A stretch of DNA of 64,000 bases, from NCBI RefSeq assembly GCF_009192765.1, contig NZ_VOHQ01000003.1, positions 248,001-312,000 of the forward strand, given 5' to 3'. Below are positions 35,262 to 44,455 of the stretch, one piece after another. The notes beneath the pieces were generated by a model. The model was not told the origin of the DNA. It made no database searches and was given only the letters and a program-made list of their open reading frames with translations. The translations under genes were made by a program, and so were the position numbers. The DNA comes from Agriterribacter humi (GTDB taxonomy: Bacteria > Bacteroidota > Bacteroidia > Chitinophagales > Chitinophagaceae). How positions within the stretch are numbered: the first letter of the stretch is position 1; every line of letters starts with the position of its first letter.

Positions 35262-35869
35262 ATGAAAGCAGCAGTAATATTTCAAAAAGCGAAGCGCCAA
35301 AATATGTGGAAGATTTTGCAGAACCGGAAGTACAAAACGAAAACGCGTTATTGATCTCGGTAAAAGCTTCTGCATTGTAAAATATCGACAAAATGCGGGC
35401 AAGCGGAAAACATTATTCTACCCAAGATGAAGAATGGACGGCAAAAGTTCCGGGTGGAGACGGGGTGGGCTTACTGGCAGACGGAACACGTGTTTACGCC
35501 ATAGCCGCAAGTGGAATGATCGCCGAAAAGGCAGCGATTGGAAAAGACATAATGGTAAAACTCCCTGCTGGAATTGATGACGCCACGGCTGCGGCTTTGC
35601 CCAATGCAGTAATGGGTTCAGCGCCGGCATTGCGTTTCAGAGCAGGTTTACAAAAGGGAGAAACTGTTTTGGTAAATGGAGCGACAGGCGTTACGGGGAA
35701 AACTTCGGTGCAGATAGCCAAACATTATAGTGCAAAAAAAATTACTACCGACAGAAACGAGCAGTCGTTGAAAGCATTGCTAACCCTGGGTGCAGATGAA
35801 GTTGTTTCACTTGAAAAAGTCTGGGATATGAGTATTGAGAGCGGAAAACGCCTGGTTGTTTTAGTCTGA
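35262..35869 (+). pseudogene. Quinone oxidoreductase/zinc-type alcohol dehydrogenase relic
   Basis: ATG 35262 starts MKAAVIFQK, a one-base loss near 35290 shifts to EAPKYVEDFAEPEVQNEN, and an in-frame TAA at 35378 interrupts ASAL-NIDKMRASGKHY. The rest is intact through the Rossmann motif GETVLVNGATGVTGKT and QIAKHY, then ends at GADEVVSLEKVWDMS, about 110 residues short of the family. Three independent lesions mark it as dead. The intact enzyme would be an NADPH:quinone reductase of the MDR family. Confidence 0.85.
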
Positions 35870-36065
35870 CAAACAGGCCCAGGTGCATGGGCAATGATTA
35901 ATCAATGTTTCTACTGTACAGACTAATTTCATCCATAAGTTTCGAGACCATCACAAAGAGAAATACTATAAACGGAAAAATAAGCAAGCTAACTTGGTAT
36001 TTAATGTTCAGCAAACAACCATGACGGGAAATCTATACAGACGCAGTGATTATAGCGCGCTTTCG

Positions 36066-38453
36066 CTACTCGGTTCGTAGCGACTTCACGGGGTTTGCGA
36101 GCGCTGCCTTTACTGCCGTATATCCTACCGTCATCCAGGCGATGATCAATGAACATAAAATAGTAGCACCAAAATACAACCAGGTGATTTTAATCCGGAA
36201 GGTATACTGCTGCAACCATTCATGCATATAGTACCAGGCTATCGGCGCTGCGATCACAAATGCAATTAATATCAATACTGTAAATTCCTTTGATAGCATC
36301 AGCACAATGTCCCTGACCGGCGCACCCAATATTTTGCGGATACCTATTTCCTTCCTGCGCTGTACCGCCATGAAGGAAATCAATCCATACAAACCCAGGC
36401 AGGAAATAAATATCGCCAGTATAGAAAATATCTTATACAGTTGTGTCAACTGTGCTTCCTGCTGGTAATAGTTGGCAATCGCCTGATCAAGGAAATTATA
36501 TTCGAATACAAAATCCGGGAAATGGTTGTGCCATATATCCTGCATACCGGCAATCACGGCCTTCGATTCCCCTGGATCAATTTTCACATTAGCAAGCCGA
36601 TACGCATTTTTAAATCCTGTCAGCACAACTGCATCAATCGGGTCGCGCAGAGAGCTGACGTGAAAATCTTTTACCACACCTACAATCGGGCCTGGCTTTC
36701 CAGCCACGACAATCATATTGCCTATTGCCTGGTCGGGCGTCTTATAACCCAGCTTACTCACTACTTTTTCGTTCACTACAAATTCGCGCATGGTATCGGA
36801 CGGAAAATATTTTCTTCCTGCTACTAATCTTAAATTGTATAAATCGAAGAAATTGGTATCGGCAGGTTTCATCTGCACCACCATATCTTCATTAGCATGA
36901 TTTGCGGGCCTATTCAGGCTGGTAGCCCAGCCACCTTCGTTTGCAGGTGAAAACAAACTGAAGCTAAGCGCAGTTACACCCCTCAGTTTCTTCAAATCAT
37001 TTTCCAGTAAATCTATTTTTGTGCGACTAAGGCTATCTGTCGGGAAGGATGCATTGATAACCGCCTGCCGGTTAAAGCCCATATCTGCATTGCGGAAATA
37101 ATCCATCTGCGAAATAACTACCAGCGTACCGATGATCAATACCTGTGCAATAACAAACTGGAAAACAACCAGGCCCCTGCGCAGCGATATGCTCTTGCCA
37201 CTTCCCACCGCAACAAGGCTTTTTAATACAATCGCCGATTTGAAACCGGATAATACCAGCGCCGGGTAAAAACCGGATAATACTGTAACCGCCACCAACG
37301 CACCGAACATGAAGAGGATAAAGCTGGTATTATATAAGTTGAATGCAGCGAGTTGTATATCCAGCAAGCCATTTATAAAAGGAAGGCTGCAGATGACAAG
37401 TATCACCGACGTTGCCATGGATAGTGTGGTCATAATACCTGTCTCTCCTAAAAACTGGAAGATGAGTTGAGAACGGCTACTTCCCAGTACTTTCCGTACG
37501 CCTACCTCACGGGCACGGTTAATAGCCTGTGCAGTAGTGAGGTTTATAAAGTTGACACAGGCGATAACCAGCAGGAAGATACCAATCAGGCTGAGGGCGA
37601 AGATCAGATCCTTACTGAACGTTTTACCGGTAGGTGTGCCATAGCGTTCATCGAAATGAATTTCATTCAGTGGCTGCAGACCCAATACATAGCCGGGGTT
37701 TACCGGTTTGATATGCTTGTCTGTAAAGCGATCAAGGAAGGGGGTGAACGCTGCTTTTGAATCTTTCTCATCCAACTGCACGAGACAATAGTTGCTGTCA
37801 TCAATACTGCCCCAGTCATCCATATCCGTATTCTTTACCAGTGTGGCGTAGGATACCACTACGTTCAGCGGGAAGTCTGTATTGGCAGGAGGATTTTCTA
37901 AAATGCCGGTGACCTTCAAAGCAAGCCGGCCCATATTGATCGTCTGGCTCATGGCCAATTGCCAGTCGCCAAAGTATTTGGCGGCCATTTCTTTTGTCAG
38001 CAAAACAGTATTGGGTTCATTGATACTGGTGAATGTACCGGCTGCCAGTTTAAAGTTGAGCATACTGAAGAATGCAGCATCGGCCGCAAATATTCTTTTC
38101 TCTTTGAAATTCTTGCTGCCGGGTACGTCCGGTATGCTTATCTGTACATTCCGATCCGTATAGAATGATGCTACTTTTTTAAGTTGAGGAAAATCAGTAC
38201 GCAGTGCGAGGCTCACGGGAAAGGGCACCCCCGTACGGTATTCACGGTTCTCCGTACCCCGTCCCATACGCACCACCCGATAGATGCTGTTTTTATTTTC
38301 ATGAAAATCATCGTAGCTGTTTTCATATTTTACCACGAGGAAGATAACCAGGAATGCGGCAAAGCCAGCCACAAGCCCCAGGATATTGATAACAGCATGA
38401 CCCTTACGTTTTGCCAGGCTGCGCAAAGCGGTTTTGAAATAGTTTTTAAGCAT
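36066..38453 (-). CDS. FtsX/MacB-type ABC transporter permease
   Basis: The 795-residue inner-membrane protein has two MacB-PCD/FtsX units: an N-terminal helix (GHAVINILGLVAGFAAFLVI), a periplasmic domain, three helices around 285-385 with INRAREVGVRKVLGSSRSQLI, a second periplasmic part, and a final FtsX unit with VQRRKEIGIRKILGAPVRDI. This two-unit form is common in Bacteroidota and pairs with separately encoded ATPases; none is nearby. It may export lipoproteins, peptides or drugs. It is transcribed alone. Confidence 0.9.
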   Translation of the reverse strand: MLKNYFKTALRSLAKRKGHAVINILGLVAGFAAFLVIFLVVKYENSYDDFHENKNSIYRVVRMGRGTENREYRTGVPFPVSLALRTDFPQLKKVASFYTDRNVQISIPDVPGSKNFKEKRIFAADAAFFSMLNFKLAAGTFTSINEPNTVLLTKEMAAKYFGDWQLAMSQTINMGRLALKVTGILENPPANTDFPLNVVVSYATLVKNTDMDDWGSIDDSNYCLVQLDEKDSKAAFTPFLDRFTDKHIKPVNPGYVLGLQPLNEIHFDERYGTPTGKTFSKDLIFALSLIGIFLLVIACVNFINLTTAQAINRAREVGVRKVLGSSRSQLIFQFLGETGIMTTLSMATSVILVICSLPFINGLLDIQLAAFNLYNTSFILFMFGALVAVTVLSGFYPALVLSGFKSAIVLKSLVAVGSGKSISLRRGLVVFQFVIAQVLIIGTLVVISQMDYFRNADMGFNRQAVINASFPTDSLSRTKIDLLENDLKKLRGVTALSFSLFSPANEGGWATSLNRPANHANEDMVVQMKPADTNFFDLYNLRLVAGRKYFPSDTMREFVVNEKVVSKLGYKTPDQAIGNMIVVAGKPGPIVGVVKDFHVSSLRDPIDAVVLTGFKNAYRLANVKIDPGESKAVIAGMQDIWHNHFPDFVFEYNFLDQAIANYYQQEAQLTQLYKIFSILAIFISCLGLYGLISFMAVQRRKEIGIRKILGAPVRDIVLMLSKEFTVLILIAFVIAAPIAWYYMHEWLQQYTFRIKITWLYFGATILCSLIIAWMTVGYTAVKAALANPVKSLRTE

Positions 38454-38727
38454 CCGGAAGCATTTACCCGTTTTAATTGAATGTAGCGCTAAAGTTCTTT
38501 ACTGATTGCTTAGCTAAAGGGGTGCCAGTGTTACTGAGAATTAAGAATCAATGGAATGCAGTGAATATTGCAGATAAAGTTGTTCGGTTTTGATACAGCA
38601 GATGTGCGGAAGTGGTCATACTTTCCTACATTATTGTTGTTCTTTTAAGGCGGCTATGCTGTTCAATACGCCTTCACCAGGGTATCGTATGAGATGTTCA
38701 GGTGCGTGTGTAACCTGCGGGTCATGT

Positions 38728-38808
38728 TCAGCCTTTCTGGTAGTTGATTTCCACGATCAGCCGGTAATCGTTTTCATTGATCCTGAAAACGGCGCGGTTG
38801 TTTTTCAG
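38728..38808 (-). pseudogene. HigB-like toxin relic
   Basis: The frame LKNNRAVFRINENDYRLIVEINYQKG, broken here in two parts as LKNNRAVFRINE and NDYRLIVEINYQKG, is the central strand pair of HigB-type mRNA interferases of Bacteroidota. The preceding and following thirds are lost and no HigA antitoxin follows. The other 250 bases of this interval contain nothing recognisable. Confidence 0.55.
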
Positions 38809-38814
38809 CGTTCG

Positions 38815-39696
38815 TTATATATCTATTAACAAGACCTGCCAGGCTTCCGTTGCACAGCCTTCATCCAGCAGGTGCATGGCTTCAGAGTGCACCAGTTTTA
38901 TTCTTTGCTCTTTCCTCTCCACGGTACGGAGCCGTAGGCTAAGCAGCTCATGGATATAGCTGTCGTCCCTGGAGGGAATGGCTTCAAAGTTTGCCAACTG
39001 CGCCAGGTGATTGCCTGTAAGGATCTCACTTGTTTTGATGTGCTCCGGAAGGACATCAAATCCCATCCCGGGCTTCGTGTTGGGCTTGGGCACTTTGAAG
39101 AGGTTACGCTGGTTAACGTGGCAATACCAATCGCCACCCAGCCTTGCCACCAGCGATGTCTTTTGCTGGTCAATCATCGTGCCTTCCGTATTGAGCACAT
39201 TATCGCTTACGTGCATACAGAGCACTTCCGCGATGACGAGGTTACCGGCGCCACCTGTGTAGCCGAGGGGCTGTACTTTTATGATCCTGCATTCGAGTTT
39301 AACCGGGCTTTCCTTTACCATCGGAGGCGCTACCAGCGTAGCCGGTTCTCTGGTAAATCCTGCTTTCACAAACTCGTCTACCCCGGCGGGATATTCGCAG
39401 GAGGCAAGCGAGACCTGTTGCACCATCTCCGGGGTTACCATATGGATCACCACTTCACCTGTTTCAGTAAGATTGTCCAGGGTATGTTTGCTGCTGTTGT
39501 CCCGCAGCCGGCGGGCGGGTGAAAAGATAACCAGCGGCGGTTCGGTGGAGACCATGTTGAAAAAGCTGAAGGGCGCAAGGTTCGCTTCGCCTTTTTTGTT
39601 GACAGTGCTTACCAACGCTATGGGACGGGGAGCGATAGCATGTTGCAGCCATTGTTGCCGCGTGGCGGCAGACAGTTTAGCAAGTTGTAGTAACAT
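38815..39696 (-). CDS. Flavin reductase-domain protein in the Phe/Tyr catabolic operon
   Basis: The 293-residue protein has the FMN-binding split-barrel: IAPRPIALVSTVNKKGEANLAPFSFFNMVSTEPPLV (here split by the domain boundary) and FSPARRLRDNSSKHTLDNL, typical of the flavin reductase/DIM6-NTAB family. The C-terminal 80 residues are helical and not part of the core. It is last in the operon and its start overlaps the upstream hydrolase gene by 20 bases, so translation is coupled. It could reduce flavin for a monooxygenase, but its reaction here is not known. Confidence 0.85.
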   Translation of the reverse strand: MLLQLAKLSAATRQQWLQHAIAPRPIALVSTVNKKGEANLAPFSFFNMVSTEPPLVIFSPARRLRDNSSKHTLDNLTETGEVVIHMVTPEMVQQVSLASCEYPAGVDEFVKAGFTREPATLVAPPMVKESPVKLECRIIKVQPLGYTGGAGNLVIAEVLCMHVSDNVLNTEGTMIDQQKTSLVARLGGDWYCHVNQRNLFKVPKPNTKPGMGFDVLPEHIKTSEILTGNHLAQLANFEAIPSRDDSYIHELLSLRLRTVERKEQRIKLVHSEAMHLLDEGCATEAWQVLLIDI

Positions 39697-40678
39697 GTGT
39701 TTTCTTATGATTGAGAATACTCCAGTGGGTGGACTGCGGTATGATCGTACTCTTCAGCTTTCCCAGCCCCGTAATTTCCAATTCCACCTTATCGCCTGCT
39801 TGCAGCCATTGTTCCTTATGATCCGGGGTTTGATGTCTGGCGGTGCCATTGAGTTCCAACAGACAACCGGTACCAACGGTTCCGCTGCCGATAACATCAC
39901 CCGGATAAAGGGTCACCCCATAGCTTGCCCGCTCAATCAACTCAGCAAAGGTCCAATCCATATCAGCGAGATTGCCTTTGCTTAGCGTAACGCCGTTGAC
40001 GGCGGCAGTCATCTCCAGGTTCCAGGATTTGCCTCTATGACCAGGTTTGCAGGGTGCTTCATACACTTCCAGTTCATCGGTTGTCGCCAGCCAGGGACCA
40101 AGCACAGTGGAAAAATCCTTTCCCTTTGCTGGCCCGAGGCTCAGTTGCATTTCCTCCATCTGCAGGGTTCTTGCGCTCATATCATTCATGATCATCAGCC
40201 CGCCTATATAACAGTCAGCTTCCGCTGCCGGAATGTTCGTACCCTGCCGGCAAATCAAAATTGCACATTCCAACTCGTAATCGAGCTTTTCAAAATGATC
40301 AGGCATGCAATGAACATCGCCCGGCCCCTGTACACTCAGGTGATTGCCAAAATAAAAAACAGGAAACATGTCGAAAGCCGGGATCATATCCAGACCACGA
40401 TTGCGTCTTGCCGCCTGTACATGCTGGCGAAAAGCATAGCCATCGCGCAGCGAAGCGGGGCGTGGTATGGGTGACAGCAGTATTGCACTGTCAACGGGTA
40501 TTCCTGTGCCTTTGAGTTTGCTCTCCATTGCCAGCGGATAAAATTCATCCCAGTCTTCGAGGAAGGCCTGCATCGTGGAAGGTAGCGTTGGGTGCAGGGC
40601 TGCCATGTCATATAGCAGGCTGCCGGAGAGCATCGCTAACCTTTCTTCCGCACCGGATAAGTAAGTAACGAGTTTCAT
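39677..40678 (-). CDS. Fumarylacetoacetate hydrolase family protein
   Basis: This 333-residue protein would cleave fumarylacetoacetate to fumarate and acetoacetate, the last step of tyrosine degradation. The metal site is visible in the FAA-hydrolase core: DYELECAILICRQG (Glu ligand), MIMNDMSARTLQ, the KGKDFSTVLGPWL motif, and LYPGDVIGSGTVGTGC. The ATG at 40678 starts MKLVTYLS, the usual N-terminus. It lies 11 bases after hmgA. It is shorter than mammalian FAH (about 419) and closer to the bacterial FahA2-like group. Confidence 0.92.
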   Translation of the reverse strand: MKLVTYLSGAEERLAMLSGSLLYDMAALHPTLPSTMQAFLEDWDEFYPLAMESKLKGTGIPVDSAILLSPIPRPASLRDGYAFRQHVQAARRNRGLDMIPAFDMFPVFYFGNHLSVQGPGDVHCMPDHFEKLDYELECAILICRQGTNIPAAEADCYIGGLMIMNDMSARTLQMEEMQLSLGPAKGKDFSTVLGPWLATTDELEVYEAPCKPGHRGKSWNLEMTAAVNGVTLSKGNLADMDWTFAELIERASYGVTLYPGDVIGSGTVGTGCLLELNGTARHQTPDHKEQWLQAGDKVELEITGLGKLKSTIIPQSTHWSILNHKKTHVTTTC

Positions 40679-40689
40679 ATTTAAAATTT

Positions 40690-41847
40690 TTATTCTGCCC
40701 AACTCATGGTGTAGCCGGGGTTCTCAATTTCCACTGCCTGCTTTGTGAGCTGCAGCGGATGGAAGGTATCTATCATCACCGCCAGTTCCTTTGTTTCTTT
40801 GGTACCGATGGATTTTTCCACGGCGCCCGGATGCGGGCCATGCGGAATGCCCGCAGGATGCAGGGTGATCATTCCTCTTGTTACATTCTTTCGGCTCATA
40901 AAGTCGCCGTCTGCATAATAGAGCAATTCATCGCTGTCAATATTGCTGTGGTTGTAAGGTGCGGGAATGGCCTCGGGATGGTAATCAAAGAGACGCGGCA
41001 CAAAGGAACAAACCACGAAGTTCCTGGCTTCAAAAGTCTGGTGTACTGGTGGCGGCTGGTGCACCCTGCCGGTAATGGGTTCAAAATCGTGGATAGAAAA
41101 AGCAAACGGGTAACAACAGCCGTCCCAACCCACCACGTCGAAAGGATGGGTGGCATAATGTAAATTGTAGAGATGCCCCTGCTTTTTGACACGCACTAAA
41201 AAATCTCCTTTTTCGTCATGGGTAACGAGTTCCTTTGGTCCCCGTATATCCCGCTCGCAGTACGGTGCATGTTCCAGCAGTTGGCCGAAAGGGCTGCGGT
41301 ATCGTTTCGGAAAGCGTATCGGACTGAAGGATTCAACGATAAGCAAACGGTTCAGCGTACCCGAAAACTCCATTTGATAAATCGTACCTCTTGGAATGAT
41401 GATGTAATCTCCGGCAGTAAAGTCCAGGTCACCATAGAGGGTATGCAGGATACCGCTGCCTTCATGCACGAAAATAAGCTCATCCGCATCGGCATTCTTG
41501 TAGAAATAATCTTTCATGCTTTGCTCAGGAGCGGCGAGGGAAATATGGCAGTCGCTGTTGAAAAGGATCACCTGCCGGCTTCGCAGGTAATCTTCCATCG
41601 GCAGAATTTTAAATCCGTCAAAGCTGCGATGCTGCAATTTTTTTTCTGTTGCTGCATCAGGCCGCAGATCAACGGTAGCCCCTGTATTTTTTATCTGTGT
41701 AGGCGGATAGAGATGATAGAACAGTGAATAGTCACTGGAAAAACCTTCGGTTGAAAAGAGTTGTTCGGCATAGAGCCTTCTGTCCGGCGCACGGAACTGT
41801 GTATGACGCTTGTGCGGAACGTTGCCCAGTATTTTATAGTAAGGCAT
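40690..41847 (-). CDS. hmgA: Homogentisate 1,2-dioxygenase
   Basis: The 385-residue Fe(II) cupin opens the homogentisate ring to maleylacetoacetate. The iron-binding part contains PYNHSNIDSDELLYY (His and Glu) and HPAGIPHGPHPGAVE (the final His). DYIIIPRGTIYQMEF is the N-terminal cupin. It is shorter than the human enzyme (445), as in the Bacteroidota forms. It follows hpd by 18 bases and precedes the FAA hydrolase by 11. Confidence 0.95.
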   Translation of the reverse strand: MPYYKILGNVPHKRHTQFRAPDRRLYAEQLFSTEGFSSDYSLFYHLYPPTQIKNTGATVDLRPDAATEKKLQHRSFDGFKILPMEDYLRSRQVILFNSDCHISLAAPEQSMKDYFYKNADADELIFVHEGSGILHTLYGDLDFTAGDYIIIPRGTIYQMEFSGTLNRLLIVESFSPIRFPKRYRSPFGQLLEHAPYCERDIRGPKELVTHDEKGDFLVRVKKQGHLYNLHYATHPFDVVGWDGCCYPFAFSIHDFEPITGRVHQPPPVHQTFEARNFVVCSFVPRLFDYHPEAIPAPYNHSNIDSDELLYYADGDFMSRKNVTRGMITLHPAGIPHGPHPGAVEKSIGTKETKELAVMIDTFHPLQLTKQAVEIENPGYTMSWAE

Positions 41848-41865
41848 GGTTTAAAAATTTTAGTT

Positions 41866-42996
41866 TTATAAATTACCTCTCAGCGCCTGCTCCCTTTCAA
41901 TGGCTTCAAAGAGCGCTTTGAAATTTCCTTTTCCGAAACTCCGGGCGCCCTTGCGCTGGATGATCTCAAAAAAAAGCGTGGGGCGGTCTTCTACCGGCTT
42001 GGTGAAAATCTGCAGCAGGTAGCCTTCCTCATCCCGGTCCACCAGGATGCCCAGTTCAGCTAACACATCAATGTCTTCCTCGATAGCACCGATCCTTTTC
42101 CTCAAATCATCATAATAGGTATGTGGTACTTTTAAAAACTCCACGCCGCGAAACTGCAGTTTGCGCACCGTTGCCACAATGTCTTTGGTTGCCACAGCGA
42201 TGTGCTGCACGCCTTCGCCGCCGTAATAGTCGAGGAACTCCTCCACCTGCGATTTTTTCTTTCCCTCCGCAGGTTCGTTGATCGGGAATTTCACATATCC
42301 GTTGCCGTTACTCATTACCTTGCTCATGAGTGCGGAGTATTCGGTGGAGATATCTTTGTCATCGAAGGAAAGGATGTTCTTAAACCCCATCACGCTTTCA
42401 TAAAAGCCGACCCATCTATCCATACCATTCCATCCCACATTGCCCACGCAGTGATCTACGTGGAGCAGGCCGGTTTCTGAAGGCTGGTATTCCGGTTCCC
42501 ATTTCACAAAGCCGGGCAGGAAGACACCATCATAATGCTGTCTTTCCACAAACAGGTGAACGGTATCGCCGTAGGTATGGATGCCTGCCAGTTTTACAAC
42601 TCCATGATCATCCCTGAGTTCAGTTAGCTCCAGAAAACTTTGAGCGCCTCTTGCCGTGGTTTGCTGCCAGGCATCACGGGCATCTTCTACGCCCAACGCT
42701 ATGGTCTTTACAGCATCGCCATGGTGGTGGATATGGTCGGCGATTGCGTTATCCGGTCTCAATGGCGTTGTCAGTACCAGTATGATTTTATGCTGGCGGA
42801 TCACGTAGCTCACTTTGTCTTTTGAGCCGGTTTCGGGGCCGGCATAAGCGAGTGACTGGAAGCCGAAAGCGGTTTTGTAATAGTGAGCAGCCTGTTTGGC
42901 GTTGCCTACATAGAACTCTATGTGATCTGTTCCGTAAAGCGGAAGGAAGTCTTTAGTGCCGGACGCGTTTGCAGCCGGACGAAGTGTCGTTTGCAT
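41866..42996 (-). CDS. hpd: 4-Hydroxyphenylpyruvate dioxygenase
   Basis: The 376-residue enzyme converts 4-hydroxyphenylpyruvate to homogentisate. Two VOC-fold halves are visible: DHIEFYVGNAKQAAHYY and LLHVDHCVGNVGWN. Fe(II) ligands are the His of HVDHCVG, the His of VQHIAVAT, and Glu in LFFEIIQR. The C-terminal helix GKGNFKALFEAIEREQ that closes the active site is intact. It is the second gene of the operon, 144 bases after phhA. Confidence 0.96.
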   Translation of the reverse strand: MQTTLRPAANASGTKDFLPLYGTDHIEFYVGNAKQAAHYYKTAFGFQSLAYAGPETGSKDKVSYVIRQHKIILVLTTPLRPDNAIADHIHHHGDAVKTIALGVEDARDAWQQTTARGAQSFLELTELRDDHGVVKLAGIHTYGDTVHLFVERQHYDGVFLPGFVKWEPEYQPSETGLLHVDHCVGNVGWNGMDRWVGFYESVMGFKNILSFDDKDISTEYSALMSKVMSNGNGYVKFPINEPAEGKKKSQVEEFLDYYGGEGVQHIAVATKDIVATVRKLQFRGVEFLKVPHTYYDDLRKRIGAIEEDIDVLAELGILVDRDEEGYLLQIFTKPVEDRPTLFFEIIQRKGARSFGKGNFKALFEAIEREQALRGNL

Positions 42997-43140
42997 TGAA
43001 AAAGCATTTTTAAAATTGAAGAGTAATAAAAAATAGTAAGGCAGAGAAGCCTTTAGCGTTAACGGCAGGAGGACTCTTCAAGCGAAAGCAGAAGAAGGAC
43101 ATAACAATTACGTCTGTCCGAAAAATTTTTAGAGGGATAG

Positions 43141-43866
43141 TCAGGACGCATAGGAAAGGGTATTGATTTTTTCTGAAATGATGAGCAATGATCCCGGCAA
43201 CTGCCGCATTGAATCCAGCGCAAAATAGCAGTCCTGGAATTTGTCTTTAATGACGGGCTTTGCAATGATGGCCTCTATATCAAACGGTACGCGGTTCGCT
43301 TTTTGGGAGAGACAAAAATCCGTTTCCCCGATGGAGGAAAGAATGCCTGCCCCGTAAATCTTTAACCCTGCATTCGAGCTCACTACCCCAAACTCAATGC
43401 TGTACCAGTAGAGCCTTGCAAGCATTTCGATGACAGGTTCAGCATACTGATGCCTGCCGGCGATCTCCGCCAACCCATGCAGGAAATCGCAAATCAATGG
43501 GTCGGTAAGCAGGGGGATATGACCAAAAACATCATGGAACATGTCGGGCTCTTCAAGATAGTCGAGCTGCTCCGGCTTTCGTATCCAGGTGGTTGCTCCA
43601 AACTGGCGGTGCAGCATTTTTTCAAAGAAGAGGCGGTTGTCAATCAGTCCCGGCACGGCATAAATCTGCCAGCCGGTAATGGATTTTAGTTTCTGGTTGA
43701 CGAGTGTAAAATCAGGGATATGCTGTGGCTGGAAATCCAGTTTGGATAATCCCGGTTCGAAATTAAGGTAGGCGACTTTTTTTATTTTTTCCAGTTGTCT
43801 GTTGAATAAAACAGACCATGTATGGTGATCGGTTGCCGTATAGGCGCTATAGTCCTGCTGTAGCAT
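43141..43866 (-). CDS. phhA: Phenylalanine 4-monooxygenase
   Basis: The 241-residue catalytic-domain-only enzyme hydroxylates phenylalanine to tyrosine with tetrahydropterin. The iron ligands are the two His of PDMFHDVFGHIPLL and Glu in WYSIEFGVV. It lacks the regulatory and tetramerisation domains of animal enzymes, as in bacterial PhhA. It heads the operon. A pterin recycling enzyme (PhhB) and the tyrosine aminotransferase are not in the window. Confidence 0.95.
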   Translation of the reverse strand: MLQQDYSAYTATDHHTWSVLFNRQLEKIKKVAYLNFEPGLSKLDFQPQHIPDFTLVNQKLKSITGWQIYAVPGLIDNRLFFEKMLHRQFGATTWIRKPEQLDYLEEPDMFHDVFGHIPLLTDPLICDFLHGLAEIAGRHQYAEPVIEMLARLYWYSIEFGVVSSNAGLKIYGAGILSSIGETDFCLSQKANRVPFDIEAIIAKPVIKDKFQDCYFALDSMRQLPGSLLIISEKINTLSYAS

Positions 43867-43987
43867 AGCAAACGTTTTTTAAAAGTGGTAAAAGAGAAAC
43901 CAATCAAATAAGGAAAATAAAAGGAGGGACGCCTGTTATACAGGACGCATTTTGCGGGTCTTCTTATGTGCAGCGCGATGCATAATA

Positions 43988-43995
43988 CAAATTTA
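43988..43995 (-). promoter_or_regulatory. Candidate -7 box of the phhA-hpd-hmgA operon
   Basis: On the minus strand TAAATTTG matches TAnnTTTG, 122 bases before phhA. A CCTGT/ACAGG inverted repeat (43933-43945) lies in the leader and might be regulatory. Confidence 0.45.
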
Positions 43996-44455
43996 GTGTT
44001 TTTTGGGAAATTTGAAAACGGTTCGTAAATATCCTATTCCTATTGAACATCACACCTGGTTTTTCCCTGTAAGTGTCATCGAACTTAAATTCGGATCGAA
44101 GGAGTTTAGGATATAGCAATGGGAAAGGTGATAAACAGGAATGACATTGCAGTTGGGAAGACCGTCTGTTCAGATGAATACGACATGGGACCATGTAGGC
44201 ATGATAATAATCTATTTAATTGGAGTCCCCAGGAGACTTTTTTCCGGAGAGCTACAACAATGTTGAATATATTCACACGCCGTATACCCAAATACTATTG
44301 TCGTGCTATCGAAATTTGAATGCTAACTTAATGAAGGAACCAAAGTTTGACGTGTATGTTCCTGACAAGTATGATTGCATCGGCGCTTTGATTGCGCTGC
44401 TCGGTTATTTGTATTATTTATTACGCACCCAGGAACATACAATAGCCAATAATCA
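43996..44455. other. Intergenic, no convincing gene
   Basis: About 460 bases between the catabolic operon and the next ATPase. Short frames exist on both strands but none shows recognisable motifs or clear coding composition. Confidence 0.5.

Noticed and set aside
39281-39985. 234-residue plus-strand ORF opposite the flavin reductase and FAA hydrolase genes
   Set aside because: Antisense to two clear genes and lacks any domain-like pattern; shadow frame caused by codon bias.
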